DNA of 64,000 nt from Arthrobacter sp. Soil764 (GCF_001428075.1 NZ_LMSI01000022.1:1-64000), one strand, 5' to 3'. Numbered from the stretch's first letter, positions 22,489 to 31,929 are shown. The notes: generated by a model from the sequence alone, not told the origin. A program made the numbers and translations.

Positions 22489-23247
22489 TCAGTTGCCTGC
22501 TGCTCCAGCAGCGGAATTGGCCCACCCCGCACGCTCCAGCCACGCTGCGCACAAAGAGGTCCACTGCGCCGGCCCCGGTTCGCCGCCCGCCAGTCCCAGC
22601 CCATGCCTTCCTTCCGGGAAGACGTGCAGTTCCGCCGGAACGCCCGCGGCAATCAATGCCCTGGCGTAGTTCAGGCTGTTGCTGACCGGGACTGCCTCGT
22701 CGTCGGCCGTGTGCCAGAGGAACGCCGGCGGCGTGCCGGGCGTGACGTTCAGCTCCGCGGAGAGTGCCGTGAGGAGGGCCGACGGCGGCGAGTCGCCAAG
22801 GAGGTTCGCCACCGATCCCTCATGGGTTTCGTGCGTCAGGGAAGCGACGGGGTAGCAAAGCACCGAAAGGTCCGGCACGGCCGCGGGAACGTCGAGGTCC
22901 CGGCTTCCGGTGGCCGCCGCCGTGCTGAGGGTGGCGGCCAGGTGCCCGCCGGCGGAGAACCCCAGGACGCCAACGCGGTCCGCGTCCACGGTGAGCCCAT
23001 GCTGCCCGTTCCGGATGTGCAGCATGGCTTCCTTGGCGTCCTCAAGGGGGCCGGGGTGCCGGTCCGGGGCTACCCGGTAGCGGAGCACAAAGGCATGGAT
23101 TCCAAGGGAAGCAAGCCACTCTGCCACCGGCTCCGCCTCATGGTCGGCCTGGCGGGCATAGCCCCCGCCCGGCAGCACCAGGATGGCAGGACGTGCTTCT
23201 GCGGCGTCCGGACGTGCGCGGACCGCTGTCAGCCCCCGTGGTGCCAT
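22489..23247 (-). CDS. Alpha/beta hydrolase, BD-FAE-like esterase
   Basis: Serine esterase of 252 residues in the acetyl-xylan / feruloyl esterase-like group. The oxyanion loop VLPGGGY, nucleophile Ser in GFSAGGHLA, Asp in HTADDEAVP and His in EGRHGLGL form the triad. No signal peptide, so it acts in the cytoplasm on imported, esterified sugars. Its ATG overlaps the stop of the LacI gene (TGATG), so it is co-transcribed with the regulator and divergent from the Gfo/Idh operon, which suggests that it belongs to the same catabolic unit. Confidence 0.85.
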   Translation of the reverse strand: MAPRGLTAVRARPDAAEARPAILVLPGGGYARQADHEAEPVAEWLASLGIHAFVLRYRVAPDRHPGPLEDAKEAMLHIRNGQHGLTVDADRVGVLGFSAGGHLAATLSTAAATGSRDLDVPAAVPDLSVLCYPVASLTHETHEGSVANLLGDSPPSALLTALSAELNVTPGTPPAFLWHTADDEAVPVSNSLNYARALIAAGVPAELHVFPEGRHGLGLAGGEPGPAQWTSLCAAWLERAGWANSAAGAAGN

Positions 23248-24326
23248 CAGGCTGCCGCTTCGGTGCTGCGCCGCAGGGTGACCTCGCCGGTGATGCCGTC
23301 CGCAGCGGCGCCTTGCGCCTCTTCGGTGTGGTTCCCCGGCCCGGTGGACCGCGTGGCAATGCGCCCGATGTCCTCCAGGGGCAGCCGGACCGTGGAAAGC
23401 GCCGGCCGGAAGTCGCGGAGCGTTTCAATGTCGTCAAAGCCGGCGATGGCGGCATCGCGCGGAATCCGCAGCCCCTCGGACCGCAGCGCCGCCGCGGCAC
23501 CAATGGCCATCACGTCGTTGACGGCGAAGATGCACAGCCTGGGTGCAGGCGCCTCCCCGGACCGGGCGGCCTTGATCCTGGCGGCCAGTTGAAGTCCGGC
23601 GTCATATCCACCGGACCGGTTGAATCCTGTCCGGAGCACCTCTGCCGGCCGGCGTCCGGCGCGCTCCAGTCCTTCCTGGAAGCCGCGGACCCGGTCATCC
23701 GATGTCAGGAGTCCCTCAGGGCCGCCCACAACGACGAAGTCACCGTCCCAGCCCTCCGCGAGCCCGCTGGCAAGCTGCCGCGCAAGCTCCTGGTTGGGGA
23801 CTTTGACCACGTGGTATCCCTCCGTTGCGGTTGCACCCACCACGGGATGTCCCACCACGGCAACCTGCCCTCCGTTGCGGCAGTACCGGTCAAGTTCGGC
23901 CGCCAGCTCGGTGTTGCCGTCCCGGTCCTCGTCGCGGCAGGAGCGCGAGCCGGCGATCACAATGGAATCTGCGCGGCGCGCCGCGAAAGCAGCCACCGCT
24001 TCCTTTTCTTCGGCCGGGCCGCCGCCGGTAGTGGCGAGCAGCACCATTTTGCGTTGTTCCCGGGCGGCTTCCTGCACGCCCCTGGCGATGGCCGCGAAGT
24101 AGGGGTCGGCGATGTCGTGGACTATCAGCCCGATCAGGCCGGAACTGGACTTCGCCAGGCCCTGCGCCTGCGCGTTGGGGATGTAGCCCAGCGAATCCGC
24201 TGCCTGCCGTACGCGTTCGGCAATGTCCTTGCCCGGTTTACGGGCCGAGCCGTTCAGCACGCGGGAAGCGGTGGCGGGCGAGACTCCGGCCAGGCGCGCC
24301 ACCTCGGTAAGGGTACTTGCAGCCAC
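23247..24326 (-). CDS. LacI family transcriptional regulator
   Basis: Sugar-responsive repressor, 359 residues. The N-terminal HTH TLTEVARLAGVSPATASRVLNG is followed by a hinge helix and a periplasmic-binding-protein-like effector domain (SSGLIGLIVHDIADPYFAAI, ... IPRDAAIAGFDDIETL). GTG 24326 is preferred since AGGAG lies 7 bases before it. Two LacI-type palindromes in the gap to the divergent Gfo/Idh operon make it the likely local repressor of both that operon and its own. The inducer is unknown. Confidence 0.9.
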   Translation of the reverse strand: MAASTLTEVARLAGVSPATASRVLNGSARKPGKDIAERVRQAADSLGYIPNAQAQGLAKSSSGLIGLIVHDIADPYFAAIARGVQEAAREQRKMVLLATTGGGPAEEKEAVAAFAARRADSIVIAGSRSCRDEDRDGNTELAAELDRYCRNGGQVAVVGHPVVGATATEGYHVVKVPNQELARQLASGLAEGWDGDFVVVGGPEGLLTSDDRVRGFQEGLERAGRRPAEVLRTGFNRSGGYDAGLQLAARIKAARSGEAPAPRLCIFAVNDVMAIGAAAALRSEGLRIPRDAAIAGFDDIETLRDFRPALSTVRLPLEDIGRIATRSTGPGNHTEEAQGAAADGITGEVTLRRSTEAAA

Positions 24327-24390
24327 TGCATCTCCTGGTCGTCGAACGGGCTCAAAGGCTAAGCACATTATGGCAGTTCAAACTACTTCC

Positions 24391-24404
24391 GGAAAGCGCT
24401 TGCC
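24391..24404. promoter_or_regulatory. LacI-type operator 1
   Basis: GGAAAGCGCTTGCC, 6 of 7 symmetric pairs around GC; lies between the divergent lacI-type gene and the Gfo/Idh operon, 65 bp from the former start. A related half-site GAAAGCGC occurs at about 24410. Confidence 0.65.
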
Positions 24405-24437
24405 AACTGAAAGCGCGCCGTGCATCATTGAAGCAGT

Positions 24438-24453
24438 GGGAACGCGCTTTCCC
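24438..24453. promoter_or_regulatory. LacI-type operator 2
   Basis: GGGAACGCGCTTTCCC, 7 of 8 symmetric pairs, centred 47 bp from operator 1 and 40 bp before the ATG of the oxidoreductase. The shared GGAAnGC half-site argues for one regulator at both. Confidence 0.65.
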
Positions 24454-24493
24454 AGACAGCTTGAATACATTGCTCACTCACCGTGGAGGACAC

Positions 24494-25663
24494 ATGGGCT
24501 TCGAAACCAAAACAATCCGCATCGCCATGAACGGCATTACCGGCCGGATGGGCTACCGCCAGCACCTGCTGCGCTCCATCCTTCCCATCCGCGACGCCGG
24601 CGGCTTCACCCTCGAGGACGGCACCCGGGTCCAGGTTGAACCCATCCTGGTGGGCCGCAACGAGGCCAAGATCCGCGAACTGGCGGAAAAGCACAAGGTC
24701 TCCGAATGGACCACCGACCTGGACGCCGTGATCAGCGACCCCACTGTCGACGTCGTCTTCGATGCCTCCATGACCAGCCTCCGCGCCGCCACCCTGAAGA
24801 AGGCCATGCAGGCCGGCAAGCACATCTTCACCGAAAAGCCCACGGCCGAAACCCTCGAGGAAGCCATTGAGCTGGCCCGCATCGGCAAGGAAGCCGGCGT
24901 CACGGCAGGCGTCGTCCACGACAAGCTGTACCTCCCCGGCCTGGTAAAGCTCCGCCGCCTGGTGGACGAAGGCTTCTTCGGCCGCATCCTCTCCATCCGC
25001 GGCGAGTTCGGTTACTGGGTCTTCGAAGGTGACATCCAGGCGGCCCAGCGTCCGTCCTGGAACTACCGCAAGGAAGACGGCGGCGGCATGACCACGGACA
25101 TGTTCTGCCACTGGAACTACGTCCTTGAGGGCATCATCGGCAAGGTCAAGAGCGTCAACGCCAAGACTGCCACCCACATCCCCACACGCTGGGACGAGGC
25201 AGGCAAGGAATACAAGGCCACCGCCGACGACGCCTCCTACGGCATCTTCGAGCTCGAAACACCCGCAGGGGACGAGGTCATCGGCCAGATCAACTCCTCC
25301 TGGGCGGTTCGCGTGTACCGCGACGAACTGGTGGAGTTCCAGGTGGACGGCACGCTCGGTTCCGCCGTCGCCGGCCTGAACAAGTGCGTTGCCCAGCAGC
25401 GCGCCCACACCCCCAAGCCCGTGTGGAACCCGGACCTGCCCGTCACCGAATCCTTCCGTGACCAGTGGCAGGAAGTGCCCGCAAATGCCGAACTGGACAA
25501 CGGCTTCAAGCTGCAGTGGGAAGAGTTCCTCCGCGACGTGGTGGCAGGCCGCGAGCACCGCTTCGGCCTGTTGTCCGCCGCGCGCGGCGTCCAGCTGGCC
25601 GAACTCGGCCTGCAGTCCAGCGACGAACGCCGCACCATCGACATCCCGGAGATCACCCTCTAA
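24494..25663 (+). CDS. Gfo/Idh/MocA family oxidoreductase
   Basis: NAD(P)-dependent sugar or inositol dehydrogenase, 389 residues from ATG 24494 with GGAGGA upstream. The Rossmann motif is modified (IAMNGITGRMGYRQHLLRS) with an insertion after strand 1. FTEKPTAETLEEA holds the family EKP motif, and the C-terminal substrate domain carries WNYRKEDGGGMTTDMFCHW. Overlaps the DUF993 gene by 1 bp (TAATG), starting a three-gene coupled operon. The combination with an isomerase/epimerase recalls 3-keto-sugar or inositol-type routes, but substrate is unknown. Confidence 0.85.
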   Translation: MGFETKTIRIAMNGITGRMGYRQHLLRSILPIRDAGGFTLEDGTRVQVEPILVGRNEAKIRELAEKHKVSEWTTDLDAVISDPTVDVVFDASMTSLRAATLKKAMQAGKHIFTEKPTAETLEEAIELARIGKEAGVTAGVVHDKLYLPGLVKLRRLVDEGFFGRILSIRGEFGYWVFEGDIQAAQRPSWNYRKEDGGGMTTDMFCHWNYVLEGIIGKVKSVNAKTATHIPTRWDEAGKEYKATADDASYGIFELETPAGDEVIGQINSSWAVRVYRDELVEFQVDGTLGSAVAGLNKCVAQQRAHTPKPVWNPDLPVTESFRDQWQEVPANAELDNGFKLQWEEFLRDVVAGREHRFGLLSAARGVQLAELGLQSSDERRTIDIPEITL

Positions 25664-26877
25664 TGACCTCACTCATCCTTCCCTCCGAAGACGGCGGCAC
25701 CAGGGAGTACCGCCTCCAGGGCGGCACCAGCTGGGCCCGGCCCGCCGCGCCCCTGACCGCACGGCGCGCTTACGCAGCCGCCCACGTCATCCCCGAGGTC
25801 CTGGCTGACAACACGCCCGGTGCCCCTGCCCGCCTGGACTGGGACGCCACCATGGCGTACCGCCACGAACTGTGGTCCTACGGGCTGGGCGTAGCCGACG
25901 CCATGGACACAGCCCAGCGCGGCATGGGCCTGGACTGGGCTGCCACGCAGCAGCTCATCAAGCGCACGGGAGTGGAGGCCGCCTCGGTGGTTTCCGCCAA
26001 CAACCCCGCCACCGCCGGCAAATCGGTCCGGGACCTGGTCTCCTGCGGCGCCGGCACCGACCAGCTGGACATCGACGCACTGCCCTCCGGCGAAGCGGGC
26101 ATCAAGGCGGTGCTCGAGGCCTACCGCGAGCAGATTGCCGTCATCACCGAGGCCGGTCCGAAGGTCATCCTCATGGCCTCGCGCGCCCTGGCCAGGGTGG
26201 CCAGCGGACCGGAGGACTACCTGAAGGTTTATTCCACCCTGCTGCAGGAGGTGGACCAGCCGGTCATCCTGCACTGGCTTGGCACCATGTTCGATCCAGC
26301 GCTGGCCGGCTACTGGGGCTCCGATGATGTTCCCGCCGCCACCGAAACCTTCCTTGGCCTCATCCGGGACAACGCTGACAAGGTGGACGGGGTCAAGGTC
26401 TCGCTGCTGGATGCAAGCCACGAGGTTGCCCTTCGCGCGGCCCTGCCCGGGGGAGTCCGCCTCTACACGGGCGACGACTTCAACTACCCGGAGCTGATCG
26501 ACGGTGACGGCAGCCATCACTCGGACGCCCTGCTGGGCATCTTCGCGGCGATCTACCCGGCCGCGTCGGTGGCCCTGCAGAACTACGACGCCGGCAACCC
26601 CGGGAAGGCGCGGGAGATCCTGGATTCCACCCGGGAACTGGGCAAGCACATCTTCAGCGCCCCCACGTTCTATTACAAGACCGGCATTGCGTTCATGTCC
26701 TGGCTCAACGGCAAGCAGCCCGGCTTCCAAATGGTGGGCGGCCTGCACTCGGGCCGCTCGGTCTGCCACCTGGCCAGGACCTTTGAACTGGCCGACCAGG
26801 CGGGCCTGCTCAAGGACCCCGCCCTCGCTGCATTCCGGATGTCCGACTACCTGCGGATCAACGGGGTGGGAGTATGA
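25663..26877 (+). CDS. DUF993 family, dihydrodipicolinate-synthase-like TIM barrel
   Basis: A 404-residue protein of the DUF993 family, related to class I aldolases of the DapA superfamily. Blocks such as RLDWDATMAYRHELWSYGLGVADAMDTAQRG-like N-terminal region, VILHWLGTMFDPALAGYWGS, KVDGVKVSLLDASHE (candidate Schiff-base Lys), YTGDDFNYPELI and FMSWLNGKQPGFQMVGGLHSGRS are visible. Biochemical function is not established. Overlapping ATGs on both sides (TAATG, ATGA) tie it to the oxidoreductase and the isomerase, so it probably cleaves or rearranges their keto-sugar product. Confidence 0.82.
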   Translation: MTSLILPSEDGGTREYRLQGGTSWARPAAPLTARRAYAAAHVIPEVLADNTPGAPARLDWDATMAYRHELWSYGLGVADAMDTAQRGMGLDWAATQQLIKRTGVEAASVVSANNPATAGKSVRDLVSCGAGTDQLDIDALPSGEAGIKAVLEAYREQIAVITEAGPKVILMASRALARVASGPEDYLKVYSTLLQEVDQPVILHWLGTMFDPALAGYWGSDDVPAATETFLGLIRDNADKVDGVKVSLLDASHEVALRAALPGGVRLYTGDDFNYPELIDGDGSHHSDALLGIFAAIYPAASVALQNYDAGNPGKAREILDSTRELGKHIFSAPTFYYKTGIAFMSWLNGKQPGFQMVGGLHSGRSVCHLARTFELADQAGLLKDPALAAFRMSDYLRINGVGV

Positions 26878-27713
26878 GCGAGTTCTCCCGCCTGTCCATC
26901 AACAGCGCCACCACCAAGAAGTGGACGCTTGCCCAGGTGGTGGAGGGCTGCGTCAACGCCGGGATCCCTGCCATCGGCCCGTGGCGGGACCGGGTGGAGG
27001 AAGCCGGACTGGACAAGGCCGCCCGCCTGATCAAAGACGCCGGGCTCCGGGTCTCCTCGCTGTGCCGCGGCGGGTTCCTCACTGCGGCCGACGCCGAAGG
27101 CCAGGCCGCCGCGCTGGCTGACAACCGCGCCGCCATCCTCGAGGCAGTTGCGCTGGACACCAAGGAACTGTTCCTGGTGGTCGGCGGGCTGGCGCCGGGG
27201 GAGAAGGACGTGGTGGCGGCACGCCGGCGCGTGGCGGACCGGCTGGCCGACCTGGTTCCCTTCGCGCAGGAAAACGGGGTGCGGCTTGTGCTGGAACCGC
27301 TGCACCCGATGTACGCGGCGGACCGGGCGCTCATTTCCACCCTGGGCCAGGCCCTGGACCTCGCAGCGCCCTTCGACGCTTCAACGGTGGGCGTCGCCGT
27401 CGATACCTTCCACGTCTGGTGGGACCCCGAACTGAAGGCGCAGATCGAACGCGCCGGCAGGGAAAACCGCATCGCCTCCTACCAGGTGTGCGACTTCAAC
27501 ATGCCCATCGCTGCAGATCCTTTGCTGTCCCGCGGCTACATGGGCGACGGCGTGGTGGACTTCGCCACGATCGGCAGCTGGGTGCGCGACGCCGGCTACA
27601 CCGGCGACATCGAAGTGGAAATCTTCAATCAGGAGATCTGGGACACGGACGGCAACACCGTCCTGGCCACAGTGAAGGAGCGCTACGCGGAGCTTGTCCT
27701 CCCGTACGCCTGA
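26874..27713 (+). CDS. Sugar phosphate isomerase/epimerase family protein
   Basis: Xylose-isomerase-like TIM barrel, 279 residues, of the IolE/IolI type. Metal ligands are suggested by the Glu in RLVLEPLHPM, Asp/His in VAVDTFHVWWDP, and the Glu in GDIEVEIFNQ near the C-terminus. MGDGVVDFATIGSWVRDAGY is typical of the family. Starts at an ATGA overlap with the DUF993 gene and ends the operon; two hairpins follow. It probably isomerises or dehydrates a keto-sugar or inosose. Confidence 0.87.
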   Translation: MSEFSRLSINSATTKKWTLAQVVEGCVNAGIPAIGPWRDRVEEAGLDKAARLIKDAGLRVSSLCRGGFLTAADAEGQAAALADNRAAILEAVALDTKELFLVVGGLAPGEKDVVAARRRVADRLADLVPFAQENGVRLVLEPLHPMYAADRALISTLGQALDLAAPFDASTVGVAVDTFHVWWDPELKAQIERAGRENRIASYQVCDFNMPIAADPLLSRGYMGDGVVDFATIGSWVRDAGYTGDIEVEIFNQEIWDTDGNTVLATVKERYAELVLPYA

Positions 27714-27783
27714 CACGCCCTGGATGTCCTGTCCAGACCGCGGGCTCCTGCTACGTCACGGCAGGAGCCTGCGCCCCACATGG

Positions 27784-27834
27784 AAGGACCCGGACCTGCG
27801 GTGGATGCACCACCGCTGGTCCGGGTCCTTTTTA
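27784..27834. terminator. Bidirectional terminator between isomerase operon and xylB
   Basis: AAGGACCCGGACC pairs with GGTCCGGGTCCTT, with an inner GGTGG/CCACC stem, followed by a T run. Another hairpin, GGCTCCTGC/GCAGGAGCC, sits at about 27743-27768. The converging xylB ends 8 bp beyond. Confidence 0.85.
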
Positions 27835-27841
27835 CTCTCTG

Positions 27842-29275
27842 CTACTTATTGCCGTCCTGGGTGTACAGCGAGGCGAACCGCCGGTACCTGGCCAGCACGC
27901 CGCCGTCGTCCGTCCCCTGCGGAAGGTCGACGGCGTCAGCCGCCCAGGCGGGGAAACGTCCGGTGAGTGCCGCGGCTGCCTGGCGTGCGGCGCCGTCGGC
28001 AACATACTCACCCGGCTGCGGCACCGTGATGACGGTTCCCAGCAGGGCCCCTGCGGCTTCCTGCACGGCGGTGGACTGTGCCCCGCCGCCCACCAGGATG
28101 ATGCGGCGGGCTTCAACGCCCTGGGCCTGCAGTGCTGCCAGGCCGTCGGCCAGGGAGCAGACCACGCCTTCGACGGCGGCGCGCGCCAGGTTGGCGGGGG
28201 TGTAGTTGGCCCGGGTGATGCCATGCAGGGAACCGGTCGCATCGGGCAGGTTGGGCGTCCTCTCCCCGTCCAGGTAGGGCACCAGGGTAAGCCCTCCGGC
28301 GCCGGGGCCGGCCGAAAGGGCCAGCCGGTTGAACTCCGGCAGGTCCACGCCCAGCAGGGCAGCCGTGGCATCGAAAACGCGGGTGGCGTTCAGGGTGCAG
28401 ACCAGCGGCAGGTAATGCCCGGCAGCGTCGGCAAACCCCGCCACGAGGCCCGACGGGTCTGCCGCGGGCGTATCCGAGACGGCAAAAACGGTCCCGGACG
28501 TGCCCAGGGACATCACGACGTCGCCCAAGCCCGCACCGGCACCGAGCGCGGCTGCCGCGTTGTCCCCGGCTCCGGCAGCCAGGAGGGCGCCTGCCTTCGT
28601 CTTTCCCGCTGCTTCCAACGGCCCGAGGACCCTTGGGAGGACGGGCACGTGCCCAAGGGATGCGGTGAGGACGTCCGGAAGGTAGCTGCCGGACGCCGCC
28701 GAGTAATAGCCGGTGCCTGAAGCGTCGGAGCGGTCGGTGGCCAAGGCGGCCAATCCTTCTTCTCCGCTGCCTGGACCGTAGCCTGCGAGCCGCCAGGTAA
28801 GCCAGTCGTGCGGAAGGCAGACGGCGGCCACCTTTGCGGCGTTTTCCGGTTCGTGGGCTGCCAGCCAGCGCAGCTTGGTCACGGTCAGGGATGCGACCGG
28901 CACCGTGCCGGTGGCCTTGGCCCAGTACTGCGCGCCGACGGCGGGATCGCCCCCGCCGGCACTTTCGATAAGTTCCGCCGCTGCGCCGGCGCTGCGGGTG
29001 TCGTTCCAGAGCAGCGCCGGACGGATGACCGCACCGTCACTGTCCAGGCAGACCATCCCGTGCTGCTGGCCTCCGATGGAGACGGCGCTGACGTCGTCCA
29101 GCCCGCCGGCGTCGGCCACGGCCTTTTGCAGGGCAGTCCACCAGTGGTCCGGGTGGACCTCGGTGCCATCAGGGTGGGCGGCGCGGCCTTGGCGGACGAG
29201 CGCCCCGGTGTCCGCATCGCGGATGACTACCTTGCAGGACTGGGTGGAGCTGTCTACTCCGGCTACGAGCGGCAT
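27842..29275 (-). CDS. xylB: Xylulokinase
   Basis: FGGY-family kinase that phosphorylates D-xylulose to xylulose 5-phosphate. N-terminal phosphate loop [16 protein letters not shown], the catalytic-Asp region [15 protein letters not shown], and the second-domain [13 protein letters not shown] are visible; the C-terminal [10 protein letters not shown] closes the ATP site. The start 29275 ([12 protein letters not shown]) gives 477 residues; upstream codons in frame lack family sequence. Lies 79 bp after xylA on the same strand, with a GC-rich hairpin between. Confidence 0.93.
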   Translation of the reverse strand: MPLVAGVDSSTQSCKVVIRDADTGALVRQGRAAHPDGTEVHPDHWWTALQKAVADAGGLDDVSAVSIGGQQHGMVCLDSDGAVIRPALLWNDTRSAGAAAELIESAGGGDPAVGAQYWAKATGTVPVASLTVTKLRWLAAHEPENAAKVAAVCLPHDWLTWRLAGYGPGSGEEGLAALATDRSDASGTGYYSAASGSYLPDVLTASLGHVPVLPRVLGPLEAAGKTKAGALLAAGAGDNAAAALGAGAGLGDVVMSLGTSGTVFAVSDTPAADPSGLVAGFADAAGHYLPLVCTLNATRVFDATAALLGVDLPEFNRLALSAGPGAGGLTLVPYLDGERTPNLPDATGSLHGITRANYTPANLARAAVEGVVCSLADGLAALQAQGVEARRIILVGGGAQSTAVQEAAGALLGTVITVPQPGEYVADGAARQAAAALTGRFPAWAADAVDLPQGTDDGGVLARYRRFASLYTQDGNK

Positions 29276-29305
29276 GGTGTTCTTTTCTTTGTGCAGGAAT
29301 GGAAA

Positions 29306-29342
29306 CGCTGCGGGGCCTGGATTGTCTCCCGGCCCCGCAGCG
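29306..29342 (-). other. Hairpin between xylA and xylB
   Basis: CGCTGCGGGGCC pairs exactly with GGCCCCGCAGCG over a 13-nt loop in the intercistronic gap. On the reverse strand it is followed only by TTTCC, so it is a weak terminator or an mRNA processing/stability element that would lower xylB relative to xylA. Confidence 0.6.
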
Positions 29343-29354
29343 GGTCTTGGACGG

Positions 29355-30542
29355 CTAGCGGGCGCCCAGGAGGTGCTCGATGGCGAGCTGGTTGAGGCGG
29401 ACGAACGCGAAGGAGCGTTCGGCGGCCTTGTCGGCGTCGAAGTCCTCAAATGCCGTGGTGTCGCCCAGCAGGTCGGCGGTGGTTTCGCCGGCGCCGAGGG
29501 TGGGCTCGCCGAGCTCGAAAACGCCGGAGGTCTTGAGGGCTTCCTGGACCTGGGGGTCCGCCCGGAAGGCCAGCGCCCGTTCCTTCAGCAGCAGGTACAT
29601 GGCCATGTTGGACTTCGCGGATTCCCACACGCCGTCGTAGCCATCCGTGCGTGAGGGCTTGTAGTCGAAGTGCCGGGGGCCGTCGTACTTCGGGCCACCG
29701 CCCGGGAAGCCGTTCTCGAGGAGGTCCACGGTGAAGAAGGCGCTGGTGAGGTCGCCGTGGCCGAAGACGAGGTCCTGGTCGTACTTGATGCCGCGCTGGC
29801 CGTTGAGGTCGATGTGGAAGAGCTTCCCGGCCCACAGGGCCTGGGCGATGCCGTGGGTGAAGTTCAGCCCGGCCATCTGCTCGTGTCCGGTTTCGGGGTT
29901 CAGGCCCACGATGTCGCCGTGCTCAAGCTGGGCAATAAAGGCCAGGCCGTGGCCCACGGTGGGCAGGAAGATATCGCCGCGGGGCTCGTTCGGCTTGGGC
30001 TCCAGTGCGATCCGCAGGTTGTAGCCCTTGTCCTTGATGTAGCCGGCGGCGGTGTCCACACCTTCCTTCATGCGGTCCAGGGCGGCGGCGAGGTCCTTGG
30101 AGCCGTCGTATTCGCTGCCTTCCCGGCCGCCCCACATCACAAAGGTTTCGGCGCCGAGCTCAGCGGCCAGGTCGATGTTGCGCAGGACCTTGGACAGTGC
30201 GAACCGGCGGATCGACCGGTCGTTGGAGGTGAAGCCGCCGTCCTTGAAGACCGGGTGGCTGAAGAGGTTGGTGGTCACCATGGGAACTTTCAGCCCGGTT
30301 TCTGTCAGGGCTGCGCGGAAGTTCTTGAGGATGAGGTCGCGCTCCGAAGCGGAGGCCTCGAACGGGACCAAGTCGTTGTCGTGGAAGGTGATGCCGTAGG
30401 CGCCGAGCTCCGCCAGGCGGTGGACGGCTTCCACGGGGTCAAGCGGGGAGCGGGTGGCGACGCCGAACGGATCGGCGCCGGTCCAGCCGACGGTCCAGAG
30501 GCCAAAAGTGAATTTGTCGGCAGGGGTGGGCGAGAGAGTCAT
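29355..30542 (-). CDS. xylA: Xylose isomerase
   Basis: Converts D-xylose to D-xylulose. 395 residues of the short actinobacterial (class I) type. [28 protein letters not shown] (catalytic His and Asp), [29 protein letters not shown] (metal Glu), and [10 protein letters not shown] with DLNGQRG... (metal His/Asp) are all present. AAGGAC lies before the ATG. The start lies about 150 bp from a divergent ROK repressor gene, with a 19-bp palindrome between them. Confidence 0.96.
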   Translation of the reverse strand: MTLSPTPADKFTFGLWTVGWTGADPFGVATRSPLDPVEAVHRLAELGAYGITFHDNDLVPFEASASERDLILKNFRAALTETGLKVPMVTTNLFSHPVFKDGGFTSNDRSIRRFALSKVLRNIDLAAELGAETFVMWGGREGSEYDGSKDLAAALDRMKEGVDTAAGYIKDKGYNLRIALEPKPNEPRGDIFLPTVGHGLAFIAQLEHGDIVGLNPETGHEQMAGLNFTHGIAQALWAGKLFHIDLNGQRGIKYDQDLVFGHGDLTSAFFTVDLLENGFPGGGPKYDGPRHFDYKPSRTDGYDGVWESAKSNMAMYLLLKERALAFRADPQVQEALKTSGVFELGEPTLGAGETTADLLGDTTAFEDFDADKAAERSFAFVRLNQLAIEHLLGAR

Positions 30543-30585
30543 GATGCGTCCTTGCGATCGGGCGCTCCGCGGGGTTGCGAAGCTT

Positions 30586-30604
30586 TAGTTCATTGCCTGA
30601 ACTA
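30586..30604. promoter_or_regulatory. Palindromic operator between xylA and ROK repressor
   Basis: TAGTTCA-TTGCC-TGAACTA is a perfect 7-5-7 inverted repeat, centred 52 bp before xylA. Such sites are the usual targets of XylR-type ROK proteins; the regulator of that family lies directly beside it. Confidence 0.7.
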
Positions 30605-30689
30605 TATGAGCGGACGTAGGCTGGGGTCAAGAGTCAAGGCTGGGATCAGCCGGAAAATGTGCGAGAAGCCTTACCTGTGGAGGTTTGTG

Positions 30690-31916
30690 ATGGTGATGGC
30701 GGCGCCTGCAGTGGCGGGGCCGGGAGGCTCGGCCCCCGGAAGCGTGGGCGATGTCCGGCGCAGCAACCTCGCGCTGGTCCTGGGCGCGATCGCCGAGTTC
30801 CCGCCCGGGACCCACCCCAGCCGCGCCCAGGTGGCCGGTGCCACCGGCCTGACCAAGGCATCGGTGTCCAGCCTGGTGCTGGACCTCCTGGACGCAGGGA
30901 TCATCCGGGAGATAGGCCTCAACCCGCAGGGGCGCGGCCGGCCGGGGGTGGGGCTGGAACTCAGCCCCAGCCGGGCCGTCATGGGGATGGAAATCAACGT
31001 GGACTACATCTCCGCAGCCGTGGTGGACCTCTCCGGGACCGTCCTGGTCAGGGAGGAACAGGAACGCGACAACCGCAACGGCCCCGACGGGCCCGTGCTG
31101 GCCGCGCTCGCAGCCCTGGCTGCCCGGGTCCGGAGTGGGGCGGGGGAGCAGGGCGTCGAGGTCCTGGGCGGCGGGCTGGCTGTGCCCGGACTGGTTGACC
31201 CTGCCCAGGCGCGGGTGCTCACCGCACCCAACCTGGGCTGGGTCAACGTGGACCTCGACCTTGAAGCACTGCTGCCCGAGGCTCCCCTGGGCGTGGAACT
31301 GTTCAACGAGGCCAATGCCGCAGCCCTTGCCGAACTGCGGCACCGGCCGGACGGCGCGTCTGACTTCCTCTTCGTCTCCGGCGAGGTGGGCGTCGGCGGC
31401 GGGATTGTCATCGGATCCGAGCTGTTCACTGGACCGCACGGCCACGCCGGAGAGGTGGGACATATCGTGGTGGACCCTAACGGAGGGCATTGTTCGTGTG
31501 GGGGAACCGGCTGCCTGGAAACGGTTGCCGGCCAGGACGCCATCTTCGCCGCAGCGGGACTGTCCCCGGATGGGGGTTCACGTTCGGCCCATATGTCCGC
31601 TCTTATGCGTGCGCTGCAGGCCGGGGAGCCCCGGTCAGTATCTGCGGTCGAACGGGCCGGCCGCTCCCTGGGGATAGCACTTGCCTCGGCCGCGCGGGTG
31701 GTCAACATAGAATCCGTGGTCCTTGGCGGACACTTCGCTGTCCTCGAGCCGTGGCTGCGCGCCCCGTTGCTGGCGGGGCTGGAGAAGTATGCGCCCGGCA
31801 AATATGACTCCAGCCAGGTGGCGGTGTCCCTGGTGGGCGAGTCGGGTGCCCTGCTGGGGGCCGCCGGCAGCGTGATCCGGTCCCTGGTGGAAGCACCGCA
31901 CCGGCTGCACGCATAG
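30690..31916 (+). CDS. xylR: ROK family transcriptional repressor (XylR-type)
   Basis: 408 residues: N-terminal winged HTH (about 15-85, RAQVAGATGLTKASVSSLVLDLLDAGIIRE) and a C-terminal ROK sugar-kinase-like domain. The zinc motif GHCSCGGTGCLE and the ATP-like loop VGVGGGIVIG are conserved. ATG 30690 follows GGAGG by 6 bases; the frame stays open far upstream but that part has no family sequence. Divergent from xylAB and next to a palindrome, so it most likely represses xylAB until xylose binds. Confidence 0.88.
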   Translation: MVMAAPAVAGPGGSAPGSVGDVRRSNLALVLGAIAEFPPGTHPSRAQVAGATGLTKASVSSLVLDLLDAGIIREIGLNPQGRGRPGVGLELSPSRAVMGMEINVDYISAAVVDLSGTVLVREEQERDNRNGPDGPVLAALAALAARVRSGAGEQGVEVLGGGLAVPGLVDPAQARVLTAPNLGWVNVDLDLEALLPEAPLGVELFNEANAAALAELRHRPDGASDFLFVSGEVGVGGGIVIGSELFTGPHGHAGEVGHIVVDPNGGHCSCGGTGCLETVAGQDAIFAAAGLSPDGGSRSAHMSALMRALQAGEPRSVSAVERAGRSLGIALASAARVVNIESVVLGGHFAVLEPWLRAPLLAGLEKYAPGKYDSSQVAVSLVGESGALLGAAGSVIRSLVEAPHRLHA

Positions 31917-31929
31917 CCGCCAACGCGCA

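Noticed and set aside
22270..24362. Two + frames of about 400 codons opposite the esterase and LacI genes
   Set aside because: Shadows: the reverse strand has intact catalytic triad and HTH motifs and a coupled stop-start overlap.
27419..28720. A long + frame after the sugar isomerase
   Set aside because: Runs through two terminator hairpins and then antisense to xylB; no recognisable domain.
29670..30689. A frame open across 1 kb upstream of the ROK regulator, in phase with it
   Set aside because: It is the complement of xylA, has no family sequence, and the GGAGG-ATG at 30690 gives a normal-length ROK protein.
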